DNA of 64,000 nt, from assembly GCA_032027045.1 (NCBI GenBank), contig JAVSMU010000001.1, forward strand, positions 1,573,756 to 1,637,755. Reading direction: 5' to 3'. Every line of letters begins with the position of its first letter. The stretch's first letter is position 1. This stretch comes from Truepera sp. (GTDB lineage: Bacteria > Deinococcota > Deinococci > Deinococcales > Trueperaceae). This document shows, one piece after another, positions 1 to 10,431 of the stretch. The position numbers and the translations under genes are program-made. The notes beneath the pieces are model-generated. The model ran no database searches. It saw only the letters and a list, made by a program, of their open reading frames with translations, and was not told the origin of the DNA.

Positions 1-1
1 G

Positions 2-598
2 ACTCACGCGCTATACGGCTCCCTCCCGCTCGCCCTGGCACTGGTGGCGCTCTTCACGGCAGTTCTCCTGGGCTGGGCGTTCCGCTCGCTGCTCATCCCC
101 ATCAAGGCAGTGCTGCTGAACGCGCTCACGGTGGGCGCGACGTTCGGGGTCCTCACGCTCGTCTTCCAGGACGGCGTCTTCGCCAAACTCTTCGGCGTCG
201 GCGAGGTCCTGGGGTACATAGACACGTCCGCGCCCCTCTTCATCTTCGCCATCGTCTTCGGCCTGAGCATGGACTACGAGGTCTTCATGGTGGCCCGCAT
301 CCGCGAGGCGCACGAGCGCGGGATGTCGGATCACGATGCCGTGGCCACGGCCCTCTCGACCACTGGCGGCGTCATCACGAGCGCGGCCGCCATCATGGTC
401 ACCGTGTTCGCGCTGCTACTGCCCTCGCACGTCGAGCTCATCCGCACCCTGGGCCTGGGCCTGACGGTGGCGATCGTACTCGACGCCACCCTCGTCCGGC
501 TTACCCTCGTGCCTTCCGTGATGACCCTTGCCGGACGCTGGAACTGGTGGCTGCCCGGGCCGCTGGCCCGCGTCGCCGACCGCCGCGACCGCACCTGA
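2..598 (+). CDS. MMPL/RND-family transporter, C-terminal fragment
   Basis: The gene enters the window from the left, so only about the last 198 residues are present and no start is visible. The fragment has the hydrophobic pattern of the C-terminal membrane domain of MMPL (mycobacterial membrane protein large) transporters. The family hallmark FGLSMDYEVFMVARI is followed by a charged stretch with RIREAHERG and three further hydrophobic helices. Members are inner-membrane, proton-driven exporters of lipids or drugs. The substrate cannot be inferred. The gene converges on the lipoprotein gene at 646, with about 47 bases between their stops and no clear terminator. Confidence 0.85.
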   Translation, partial: THALYGSLPLALALVALFTAVLLGWAFRSLLIPIKAVLLNALTVGATFGVLTLVFQDGVFAKLFGVGEVLGYIDTSAPLFIFAIVFGLSMDYEVFMVARIREAHERGMSDHDAVATALSTTGGVITSAAAIMVTVFALLLPSHVELIRTLGLGLTVAIVLDATLVRLTLVPSVMTLAGRWNWWLPGPLARVADRRDRT

Positions 599-645
599 GG
601 AGCCTGAGCAAGAGGGTTACAGGTTCTGCAACTGGTGCCGCGCCC

Positions 646-1581
646 TCACCTCAAGACGTCACGGAGCAGCGACGTCGGCTCCAGTGAGGTCGTCACGATC
701 CCGGGTGCCTCCAGGCGCCAACCCCCGTTCAACTGCACGCTCAACCCGCCCACGCCGGCGGACGCGGCCTGCACCTGCGCGGCGATGGCCGTTCCCAGCG
801 AGAGTGGGTCGAATCTGAAGGTGAGGGTCACGGGCGCCACTCCACCACTCGGGACGGCCACTTTCGGCAGGGAGGCCGTCGCGGCCTGCGCGCCGCCGAC
901 GCTGAGGACGAGCTCGGGCACTTGCGCCTGGTAGCCGATGAGCCCGGGGTTGGCCAGCTCGGCATTGAGTTCGATGACGACGCTGTTGACCGACTCGAAG
1001 CGCAGTTGCGAGCCGAGCAGGGTGAGCCGGGGCGCGGGTAGGCCGCCCGGTGGCGCCAGCTCGCCGCGCACGATGGTGAACGTCGGGAAGCGCTGTGGGG
1101 CCCCGAAAACGTCGATGGTGACGCCCGCATCGAAGCGGTAAGGCGTGGCGCCGCCCGCCACGAAGTTGGCGATGGTGTCGAGCAGCGCAGGGGCCGCACC
1201 GAGCGGAACCCTCACGTCGAGGATGAGTGGCGCCGACTTGTTGGCCGGCAGGTCTATACCGCCCCGGAACGACGTGGAGGCGGCCCGTGCTTCTCGCAAG
1301 AACAGGGCCCCGTCGAGCCCCGACAGCCGCACCCCGACGGGGTTCGGGTTAGTGACGGTGAGGGCCAAACGGAACAGTGCCGTGCCGTCGCCGACTCCGG
1401 GAGGGTCGATGCTCACGAACCCCGACTTGGACGCGTCGAGCGTGAAGCTGGGCGGCGACAGCACCGCCGCGCCCGGGGCGCATGCGCCCAGGAGCACGAG
1501 TAGCATGGCCGCGATCGCCGGCCGCATCCGCGACCCCCACCCCGGTGCTGCTTGTGAGCGGCGAGTTGTTTTCGAGTTCAC
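646..1581 (-). CDS. LEA14/WHy-type lipoprotein
   Basis: This 311-residue protein has a basic N-terminus, a hydrophobic stretch and a lipobox LGAC with the Cys at residue 34, so it should be lipidated and exported. The mature part contains motifs such as LTVTNPNPVGVRLSGLDG and a later INSVV/ELANPGLIGYQ segment. These suggest two water-stress/LEA14-like (WHy) beta-sandwich repeats. The start is GTG at 1581 because GGAGG lies 7 bases upstream; an ATG at 1527 is a weaker alternative. A TAGTCT -10 hexamer (1616-1621 on the minus strand) would give a leader of about 30 bases. The biochemical function is unknown. Confidence 0.7.
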   Translation of the reverse strand: MNSKTTRRSQAAPGWGSRMRPAIAAMLLVLLGACAPGAAVLSPPSFTLDASKSGFVSIDPPGVGDGTALFRLALTVTNPNPVGVRLSGLDGALFLREARAASTSFRGGIDLPANKSAPLILDVRVPLGAAPALLDTIANFVAGGATPYRFDAGVTIDVFGAPQRFPTFTIVRGELAPPGGLPAPRLTLLGSQLRFESVNSVVIELNAELANPGLIGYQAQVPELVLSVGGAQAATASLPKVAVPSGGVAPVTLTFRFDPLSLGTAIAAQVQAASAGVGGLSVQLNGGWRLEAPGIVTTSLEPTSLLRDVLR

Positions 1582-1732
1582 GGTCGCCTCCAGAGTGCCA
1601 CTTCGTGGCCGTTCCAGACTACCCGGGCGCCGCCGCGCGGCGAAGTCGCGAAGTTCGCAGGCCGGCGGGCGCGCTCTGAAGCGGTCGCGCGCGCGGACGT
1701 TCGCGCTCCTGACCCGGGGCTCCCCGTCCCCG

Positions 1733-1738
1733 TATCAT
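1733..1738 (+). promoter_or_regulatory. -10 hexamer for leaderless enoyl-CoA hydratase mRNA
   Basis: TATCAT lies 5 bases before the ATG at 1744, so transcription would begin at or next to the start codon. A TGAC-containing -35-like CTGACC sits at 1709-1714. No Shine-Dalgarno sequence is present. Confidence 0.6.
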
Positions 1739-1743
1739 GGGCC

Positions 1744-2535
1744 ATGCCCGGCTCTACCGAAGGCCCCATCACAACGAAGCGAGAAGGCAACGTTCTGGTG
1801 CTCACCCTCGCCCGCCCGGAGCAGCGCAACGCCCTCTCCAGGCCCCTTCGCGCCGAACTTGCCGCAGCGCTGGAGGACGCCAGGCATGACCCGTCGGTAC
1901 GCGCGCTGGTGATCACGGGCGCGGGCACCGCGTTCTGCGCCGGCCTGGACCTGGGCGAGTTGGAGGGCACGCTGGCGATGGACGAGGCGGCCCACCACGC
2001 CGACTCCGAAGCGCTGGCCGAGCTGTTCCTCTCGCTGTTAGCGTTCCCGAAGCCCGTCGTGGCGGCCGTGAACGGTCCCGCAGTAGCGGGCGGCGCCGGG
2101 CTCGTCTCCGCCTGCGACCTCGCCGTCATGGCGGAGAGCGCGCGCATCGGCTACACGGAGGCCAGGATCGGCTTCGTCGCCGCCCTGGTGGGCGTGCTGC
2201 TAATGCGTCAGGTGGGTGAGAAGCACGCACGCGACCTGCTGCTCAGCGCGCGTCTGGTGGACGCCTCGGAGGCCCACCGCATGGGCCTCGTGAACGAGGT
2301 GGTGGCCGACGAGCACGTGCTCAAGTCGGCCATGGCGCGGGCGGCGGCGCTGGCGCGCAACGCGCCCGGGTCGCTGGCCCTGACCAAGCGCCTCTTCCTC
2401 GAGGCGAGCGGCATGCGGTTGTCCGACGCCATGCGCCGGGCCGTGGAACTCAACGTCAAAGCCCGCGTTGGCGACGAGCTGGCCGAGGGCGTGCGCGCGT
2501 TCCTCGAGAAGCGCGAGCCGGCCTGGCGGGAGTAG
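1744..2535 (+). CDS. enoyl-CoA hydratase/isomerase family protein
   Basis: This 263-residue crotonase-fold protein is full length for the family. It shows the N-terminal beta strands VLVLTLARPEQRNALS, the first oxyanion-hole loop GAGTAFCAGLDL and the second, GPAVAGGAGLVSACDLAV. A C-terminal helical trimerisation region with a QVGEKHARDLLLSARLVDA motif follows. The usual Glu of the first hydratase site cannot be placed with certainty, so hydratase or isomerase activity is not resolved. It probably acts in fatty-acid or branched-chain acyl-CoA breakdown in the cytoplasm. The ATG follows a -10-like hexamer directly, which suggests a leaderless transcript. It stands alone rather than in a beta-oxidation operon. 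Confidence 0.88.
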   Translation: MPGSTEGPITTKREGNVLVLTLARPEQRNALSRPLRAELAAALEDARHDPSVRALVITGAGTAFCAGLDLGELEGTLAMDEAAHHADSEALAELFLSLLAFPKPVVAAVNGPAVAGGAGLVSACDLAVMAESARIGYTEARIGFVAALVGVLLMRQVGEKHARDLLLSARLVDASEAHRMGLVNEVVADEHVLKSAMARAAALARNAPGSLALTKRLFLEASGMRLSDAMRRAVELNVKARVGDELAEGVRAFLEKREPAWRE

Positions 2536-2675
2536 GTGGAACAGCTGCGGCCCTGGTGGGCGTGGCCCGAGTCCGGGGCCGGCCTGACGGGATCTGGGCG
2601 ACCGGGACGAGGTGAACCGGCTTCACCGGCCGGCCGGCTTGCACCGCGCCGGCTACGGCAGTACGCTACTCCCAA

Positions 2676-2690
2676 TGTGTAACTTACACA
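2676..2690. promoter_or_regulatory. 15-bp perfect palindrome upstream of ddl
   Basis: TGTGTAA-C-TTACACA is a perfect 7-1-7 inverted repeat lying 26 bases before the ddl start. It contains a TAACTT hexamer that could serve as the ddl -10. Its size and symmetry suggest a dimeric repressor or activator site. The regulator is unknown. Confidence 0.45.
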
Positions 2691-2715
2691 TGGAAGCTCC
2701 GTTGGTGGTGGGCGA

Positions 2716-3765
2716 GTGAAGCGGGTCCCGCGGGTCCTGCTCCTCTGCGGCGGGCGCTCCGCCGAGCACGACGTCAGTCTGGCCTCGGCGCGCGCCGTCC
2801 TTAGCGCTGCCGCCGACCTCGACGTCACCCCACTGGTGATCGGGCCTGAGGGCCTGCTCCTGAGCGCCGCCGCGTCGCGGGCGGCGCTCGCGGCGCGGCC
2901 CGGGAACGCCCCTGCCTCTCGAGCACCCGACCCGGCGGGGCCTCTGGCGCTGGAAACCGCGAGCCTCGCGTCGCTGCCGGGTGGCTTCGACGTCGTGTTT
3001 CCGCTGCTCCACGGGCCGTACGGGGAGGACGGTCGTGTGCAGGGCTTGCTCGACGTCATGGGCTTGCCCTACGTGGGCTCGGGCGTCCTCGGCAGCGCCC
3101 TCGGCATGGACAAGGTGGCTATGAAGGCGATGTTCGCCAGCCACGGGCTGCCCCAGGTGGCCTACGAGGCCGTAACGCGCCACGAGTGGCGCACCGCGCC
3201 AGGCGCAACGAGCGAGCGCCTCGCCCGCCTGGGGTACCCCCTCTTCGTGAAGCCCGCCAACCTCGGCTCGAGCATCGGCATAAACAAGGCGAGCGGGCCC
3301 GCCGAGCTCGGCGCGGCGCTGGCGGCGGCCCTGGGCCATGACCGCCGGGCGATCGTCGAGGCGGCAGCCGTGGGTGCGCGCGAGTTGGAGGTAGCCGTCC
3401 TCGGCAACGACTCGCCCGAGGCCAGCCTGGTGGGCGAGATCCGCTACGACGACGGCTTCTACGATTACGCGACGAAGTACACGGACGGCCTTGCCGAGCT
3501 CGTGATCCCGGCCGAGCTGCCACCCCCGGTCGCCGAGGCGTGCGCCAGCATGGCGCTGCGGGCTTTCCGGGCGATAGACGCCCGCGGCCTCGCGCGGGTC
3601 GACTTCTTCTACCTGCCGGAGACAGGAGAGCTACTCCTCAACGAGATCAACACCATGCCCGGGTTCACGCTCCACAGCATGTACCCGAAGCTCTGGGAGG
3701 CCGCCGGCGTCGGGTTCGGGGAGCTCGTGAGGAAGCTGGTGGACCTGGCGCTAGAGCGAGATTGA
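2716..3765 (+). CDS. ddl: D-alanine--D-alanine ligase
   Basis: Ddl joins two D-alanines in an ATP-dependent step of peptidoglycan precursor synthesis in the cytoplasm. The 349-residue protein has the family N-terminal motif CGGRSAEHDVSLASA, the ATP-grasp core with PLFVKPANLGSSIGI, and the metal-binding C-terminal motif LNEINTMPGFTLHSMYP. The length is normal. The start is GTG at 2716; no convincing Shine-Dalgarno precedes it. A perfect palindrome lies immediately upstream and may regulate it. No mur genes are adjacent. Confidence 0.95.
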   Translation: MKRVPRVLLLCGGRSAEHDVSLASARAVLSAAADLDVTPLVIGPEGLLLSAAASRAALAARPGNAPASRAPDPAGPLALETASLASLPGGFDVVFPLLHGPYGEDGRVQGLLDVMGLPYVGSGVLGSALGMDKVAMKAMFASHGLPQVAYEAVTRHEWRTAPGATSERLARLGYPLFVKPANLGSSIGINKASGPAELGAALAAALGHDRRAIVEAAAVGARELEVAVLGNDSPEASLVGEIRYDDGFYDYATKYTDGLAELVIPAELPPPVAEACASMALRAFRAIDARGLARVDFFYLPETGELLLNEINTMPGFTLHSMYPKLWEAAGVGFGELVRKLVDLALERD

Positions 3766-3811
3766 ACCGGGCCACGCCGGCGCACGGCAGCAACTTCGGC
3801 GGGCCGCCTGC

Positions 3812-3817
3812 TATACT
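3812..3817 (+). promoter_or_regulatory. -10 hexamer upstream of HNH gene
   Basis: TATACT stands between ddl and the HNH gene. A GGAGG sequence follows at 3840-3844, but no ATG, GTG or TTG in the right frame follows that Shine-Dalgarno-like site. Confidence 0.45.
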
Positions 3818-3969
3818 CCCCACCAGCGCCGAAACGACCGGAGGATAGGGCCGCCGCTTACCTCGACCCCCACACCGCCATAACGAACGACCCGGGTGCG
3901 GTCAGCACTACGCCGCCCGCTCCCGAAGACGAGTCACGCGTCGCGCTCGCCGAGCCGCAGCAGGACGCG

Positions 3970-4509
3970 GTGCGTCCGCTCGAGAACATCAACGGCGCCC
4001 GGGTTCTCATCCTCAACGCATCGTTCGAGCCGCTGCACGTGTGCTCGGTCAAGCGGGCCGTGGCCCTCCTGATGCACGAGGTGGCCGAGCGGGTAGAGGA
4101 CTCGGGCAAGGTGTTGCGCTCGCCGAACGCGCTCTTCCCCGTGCCCAGCGTCATCAAGCTGCGCCGCTTCGTGAGGGGACCGCTCCGCCAACGGGTCGCG
4201 TTCAACCGCAAGAACGTCTTCCGGCGCGACGACCACACTTGCCAGTACTGCGCCAAACACACCTTCGACCTGACCCTCGACCACGTCCTACCGCGCAGCC
4301 GCGGCGGTCCCACCTCGTGGGAGAACGTGGTGGCCTGCTGCAAGGGCTGCAACGCCAAGAAGCGCGACCGCACGCCGGAGGAGGCGCGCCTGCACCTGCT
4401 CAGGAAGCCCTACGCGCCACGCTTCATGTTCTCGAGCGCCTACGGCGTCATGCCCGACATCGACCCCATCTGGGAGCGTTACCTGCCGAACCACCGTGGC
4501 AAGCCTTGA
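3970..4509 (+). CDS. HNH endonuclease domain protein
   Basis: The protein begins with ARVLILNASFEPLHVCSV, typical of small stand-alone HNH proteins found once in many bacterial genomes. It carries the zinc-bracketed nuclease motif: CQYC, then LDHVLPRSRGG, then CKGCNAKK. The domain cleaves nucleic acid in other families; the role of this subgroup is not established. GTG at 3970 (179 residues) is the only canonical start that fits. The frame stays open upstream and the codons look coding-like back to a GGAGG at 3840, so the true N-terminus is uncertain. No restriction-modification or mobile-element genes are adjacent. Confidence 0.8.
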   Translation: MRPLENINGARVLILNASFEPLHVCSVKRAVALLMHEVAERVEDSGKVLRSPNALFPVPSVIKLRRFVRGPLRQRVAFNRKNVFRRDDHTCQYCAKHTFDLTLDHVLPRSRGGPTSWENVVACCKGCNAKKRDRTPEEARLHLLRKPYAPRFMFSSAYGVMPDIDPIWERYLPNHRGKP

Positions 4510-4542
4510 GGCCCCGCGCTTGCGGCTTTCGCCCCGTGACCC

Positions 4543-4905
4543 TTAAGGCCGCCCAACGCCTGTCCTGGGCGCGAAAACTCTCGCCAGCAACGTGTTCAGC
4601 ACGCTGAGCACCAGGGCGCCTAGGACGGCGCCACCGAAGCCGGAAAGCTCCAACGGCGTGATGGCGGCGGCTATGGCAAGCGCGAGGCCGTTGACGACCA
4701 GCAAGAACAGCCCCAACGACAAGACGGTAAGAGGCAACGTCAGCACCACCATGACGGGCCGCACCACGGCGTTGACGAGGCCGATCACCAGCGCCGTAAG
4801 TAAGAACGAGAAGAGGTCGTCGGCTGCCAGCGATACGCCTACCCCCAGGCGGACGGTGAGCCAAAGCGCGACGGTCGACAGGGCCCAGCGCAGCAGCAGG
4901 TTCAT
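4543..4905 (-). CDS. phage holin family (YvlD-like) membrane protein
   Basis: This 120-residue protein is almost entirely hydrophobic, with about four transmembrane helices and short polar turns. The motif LVNAVVRPVMVVLTLPLTVLSLG matches the family usually labelled phage holin family protein (PF04020). Despite that name, members are widespread chromosomal inner-membrane proteins of unknown function. The ATG at 4905 is preceded by TATCAT (4913-4918) with a 7-base gap and no Shine-Dalgarno, so the mRNA is probably leaderless. No lysis genes are nearby. Confidence 0.8.
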   Translation of the reverse strand: MNLLLRWALSTVALWLTVRLGVGVSLAADDLFSFLLTALVIGLVNAVVRPVMVVLTLPLTVLSLGLFLLVVNGLALAIAAAITPLELSGFGGAVLGALVLSVLNTLLARVFAPRTGVGRP

Positions 4906-4912
4906 GGGTCAG

Positions 4913-4918
4913 ATGATA
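4913..4918 (-). promoter_or_regulatory. leaderless -10 of the YvlD-like gene
   Basis: TATCAT on the minus strand is 7 bases before the ATG at 4905, with no Shine-Dalgarno. Confidence 0.55.
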
Positions 4919-4952
4919 AGGCCCGTACGCGCGCCACGAGGTCCGCCCGCTC

Positions 4953-5843
4953 TCAGGCCGGCCGCTTGATCAGCACGGGCGTCCTCTCGAGCACCTCGAA
5001 GCCAAGCGACGTCAGGATGGACACGAGTTTGGGATCGCTTGCGCCCAGTAAGGTGTTGACCGTCCCCACGGGACTGCGGCCGGAGATCTCGCGCAGCGCC
5101 GTCAGGACGAGGCGGCGCAGCATCTCGCTGTTCTCGCGGTGGCGCCTCCTTACCCCCACGGACGTCAACTCGTAGGCGCTGTCGACTTCGCGCGCCGTCG
5201 AGCCCAGGAACGCGTAGCCGACGGTCTCCTGATCGAGGCCCTCGCGCGCCGTGAACCACAGGTCGGGTTGGAACGGACCACCGCTGCGTTTCATGAACGA
5301 CCAGCGCGCATCACTCACGCTGGCGCCCTCGCAGTCATCGAACAGGTCGCGGAAGGCGCCCTCGTCGGCCGGTGCCCACGCCTCCAGCACCAGCGGCGAG
5401 CCCAACGGCGGCACGTCGGTGAGCTCGAACTTGAGCCGCGTCAGGCCGTCGCGCCGGAAGCCGAGCGGCGCCAACAGTCCTTCGAGTTCCCCAGACCGTG
5501 ACTTAGGCAAGAGGTGTAGTGGCACCGTCACTACCTCGGGCTCGACCTGGTCAAGGAGGCTCTCGACGAGCTCTAGGAGGGCGGCCGGGGCGCCGTCGTG
5601 CCAGACGCTGGCGAGGTGCGCCCCCTTCACGGCGTTGCCGCCACCCTCCGCCTGCAGGTAGACGCCGGCCGTGGGCGGCCCCGCGTCGGGGGCGTACACG
5701 AAGCAGCGCTCGGCGTCGGCGACCGCGTCCTTCAGCCGCGCGTTGAGCCGCAAGGAGAGGCCGTGCGGATCTGCGTGGCCGACGAAGGTCAGCGCCTGGC
5801 GCATGAACCATACGAGTTCGTCGGGCTCGAGGTTGCGGATCAC
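4953..5843 (-). CDS. GNAT-like acetyltransferase family protein
   Basis: This 296-residue cytoplasmic protein looks like a tandem GNAT fold. The C-terminal half contains YELTSVGVRRRHRENSEMLRRLVLTALREI, which fits the acetyl-CoA-binding strand, loop and helix of GNAT enzymes. It ends with the usual ASDPKLVSILTSLGFE pattern. The N-terminal half is a weaker, perhaps degenerate copy. The substrate is unknown. The GTG start at 5843 is preceded by a TAAGCT hexamer and no Shine-Dalgarno. It is divergent from rsmD, with the two promoters back to back in 86 bases. Confidence 0.65.
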   Translation of the reverse strand: MIRNLEPDELVWFMRQALTFVGHADPHGLSLRLNARLKDAVADAERCFVYAPDAGPPTAGVYLQAEGGGNAVKGAHLASVWHDGAPAALLELVESLLDQVEPEVVTVPLHLLPKSRSGELEGLLAPLGFRRDGLTRLKFELTDVPPLGSPLVLEAWAPADEGAFRDLFDDCEGASVSDARWSFMKRSGGPFQPDLWFTAREGLDQETVGYAFLGSTAREVDSAYELTSVGVRRRHRENSEMLRRLVLTALREISGRSPVGTVNTLLGASDPKLVSILTSLGFEVLERTPVLIKRPA

Positions 5844-5851
5844 GGGGGCTT

Positions 5852-5922
5852 AGCTTATCGCGCCCTGGGCGCGGGCGCCCGGGGGACCAGGGCCGCGCCC
5901 GCCACGGTCCCGCGGTTATGCT
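5852..5922. promoter_or_regulatory. divergent leaderless promoters (GNAT / rsmD)
   Basis: On the minus strand TAAGCT (5852-5857) lies 8 bases before the GTG at 5843. On the plus strand TATGCT (5917-5922) lies 7 bases before the ATG at 5930. Neither start has a Shine-Dalgarno sequence. Confidence 0.55.
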
Positions 5923-5929
5923 CCCGTAC

Positions 5930-6478
5930 ATGGCGAGCCCTCGCATCCTCGGCGGCAGCGCGAAGGGCCGCGCGTTGAAGGTGCCGGCCAGGGGCACTCG
6001 CCCAAGCCCCTCGCGGCTGCGCGAGGCACTCTTCGACATGCTCGCGTTCGAGCCGCGCGGCCGCTTCCTGGACCTGTTCGCGGGCACGGGCGCCATGGGC
6101 CTGGAGGCCGCCAGCCGCGGCTGGTCCGCCGTCTGCGTCGACTCGTCGCGCGCCGCTTGCGACGTCATCCGCTCGAACGCGCGGACCTTGAGGCTGGGAG
6201 TCGAGGTCGTTCGGGCCGACGCCACCGCCTACGCCAGGCTGCACCAAGCGGGGTTCGACGTGGTGGTCGCCGCCCCCCCTTATCCCGCGGACCTGACCGC
6301 GATCTTCGCCCAGGTGCTCGGCTCGGGCGCCGCGAAGCCACAGGGCCTGTACGTCCTGCAGCACCCGACCGACCTGCCCAGCCCGCCGCTCCCACCGGCG
6401 CTGGCTGAGGCGGAGGTCAGGCGCAAGCAGTACGGCACCAACACCCTCACGCTCGTCAGGGTGCCGCCGGCCGCCTAG
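5930..6478 (+). CDS. rsmD: 16S rRNA (guanine-N2)-methyltransferase RsmD-like
   Basis: RsmD methylates G966 of 16S rRNA in the 30S subunit. The 182-residue protein starts with PRILGGSAKGRALKVP and contains TRPSPSRLREALFDML and the SAM-binding motif FLDLFAGTGAMGLEAASRG, all characteristic of RsmD. The catalytic motif normally written DPPY reads APPY here (VVAAPPYPADL), which removes the acidic residue expected at that site. The ATG at 5930 is chosen over 5918 because it starts the conserved sequence and follows TATGCT by 7 bases. Family assignment is secure; activity is less so. Confidence 0.85.
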   Translation: MASPRILGGSAKGRALKVPARGTRPSPSRLREALFDMLAFEPRGRFLDLFAGTGAMGLEAASRGWSAVCVDSSRAACDVIRSNARTLRLGVEVVRADATAYARLHQAGFDVVVAAPPYPADLTAIFAQVLGSGAAKPQGLYVLQHPTDLPSPPLPPALAEAEVRRKQYGTNTLTLVRVPPAA

Positions 6479-6531
6479 CCCGGGCCGCGGCCGGCACGTC
6501 CTGTAGGCTTCCAAGGAAGCCCCGGTTCGCG

Positions 6532-6540
6532 TGCTAAACT
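6532..6540 (+). promoter_or_regulatory. extended -10 promoter of secA
   Basis: TGCTAAACT matches the extended -10 form TGnTANNNT. Initiation near 6547 would give a leader of about 124 bases before the secA ATG. Confidence 0.55.
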
Positions 6541-6574
6541 GCCACGTTGATTCCGCAGCGGACACGGGATCGTC

Positions 6575-6600
6575 GGTGGCCCCGGGCAGCGCCCGCCACC
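6575..6600 (+). other. stem-loop in the secA 5' leader
   Basis: GGTGGC-CCC-GGGC-AGC-GCCC-GCCACC can form a 10-bp stem with a three-base bulge and an AGC loop. It lies inside the predicted secA leader, about 70 bases before the start codon. A regulatory role is only an inference. Confidence 0.4.
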
Positions 6601-6670
6601 AGCCGTCAGCTGCGATAACCGGTCTAACGTGGCGCCACACCGCGCCTGCGCGGAAAGGTCCAGAAAACAG

Positions 6671-9502
<2,832 letters not shown>

Positions 9503-9522
9503 CGCCCGGCCCCACCCACGGA

Positions 9523-10431
9523 GTGGCCAAGGCGCGCACCGACACGTTCGGTGCGCGCCTCGCGTCGCGCGCCAAGGTCGCCGGGTCGGTGGTCTGCCTC
9601 GGGTTGGACCCGCGTCCGGAGGCGCACCCGCTGACCAGCGGGTTGGCTTGCGCCGGCGCCACCGCCTCCGCCATAGAGCGCTACCTGATCACCGTCCTCG
9701 ACGCCACTCACGACCTGCTGGCGTGCTGCAAGCCGCAGTCCGCGTTCTTCGAGGCCCTCGGGCTGCCCGGCCTGGAGGCGCTGGCGGGCGTGATGAACCA
9801 CGCGCGCACTCTCGGACTACCCGTCATCCTCGACGCCAAGCGGGGCGACATCGGCAGCACCGCCGCGGCGTACGCCGAGGCCTACCTGAAGGGTGGCGAC
9901 CTGGCGGCGGACGCGCTCACCGTCAACCTCTACCTGGGCCTCGACACGCTGGAGCCGTTCATCGCGGCCGCCGAGGCCAACGGGCGCGGCCTGTTCGTGC
10001 TCGTCCGCACCTCCAACCCGGGCAGCGCCGACCTTCAGGAACTCACGCTCGAGGACGGAACGCCCCTCTACTCGAAGCTGGCCGACGCGCTCACGGAGCG
10101 CGCCGCCGGCCTGCCGCGAGACCCCGACGGCTACACGTCGCTCGGCGCCGTGGCCGGCGCCACGCATCCGGCCGCTACGGCGGAGCTTCGGGCGCGCCTG
10201 CCACACAGCCTGCTGCTGGTGCCCGGCTACGGTGCACAGGGCGGCAACGCCGCCGACGCGGCAAAGGCGTTCGACGCCAACGGGTGGGGGGCGGTGGTAA
10301 ACGCGAGCCGCAGCCTCACCTACCCGCCCGCGGCCCAGGCGGCCGGCGGACTCGCGGAGGTGGCGGCGGCGGCGAGGGCGGCCACACTCGCCATGCGCGA
10401 CGACCTCAACCGGGCCCTGGGGGTCAGTTAG
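9523..10431 (+). CDS. pyrF: orotidine 5'-phosphate decarboxylase (type 2)
   Basis: PyrF converts OMP to UMP in the last step of pyrimidine synthesis. The 302-residue protein has VCLGLDPRP near the N-terminus, the catalytic DAKRGDIGSTA motif and the phosphate-binding VPGYGAQGG region, and matches the longer type 2 family. The start is GTG at 9523, 20 bases after the secA stop, which suggests cotranscription. It ends 8 bases inside the 3' end of the convergent exported-protein gene, so the two stop regions overlap. Confidence 0.93.
   Translation: MAKARTDTFGARLASRAKVAGSVVCLGLDPRPEAHPLTSGLACAGATASAIERYLITVLDATHDLLACCKPQSAFFEALGLPGLEALAGVMNHARTLGLPVILDAKRGDIGSTAAAYAEAYLKGGDLAADALTVNLYLGLDTLEPFIAAAEANGRGLFVLVRTSNPGSADLQELTLEDGTPLYSKLADALTERAAGLPRDPDGYTSLGAVAGATHPAATAELRARLPHSLLLVPGYGAQGGNAADAAKAFDANGWGAVVNASRSLTYPPAAQAAGGLAEVAAAARAATLAMRDDLNRALGVS

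Noticed and set aside
3970-4509. HNH nuclease as evidence of a mobile or restriction element
   Set aside because: No transposase, integrase, methyltransferase or repeats are nearby, and the protein fits a common chromosomal family.
4543-4905. Holin-like gene as evidence of a prophage
   Set aside because: The family name is misleading; no phage structural or lysis genes are near.
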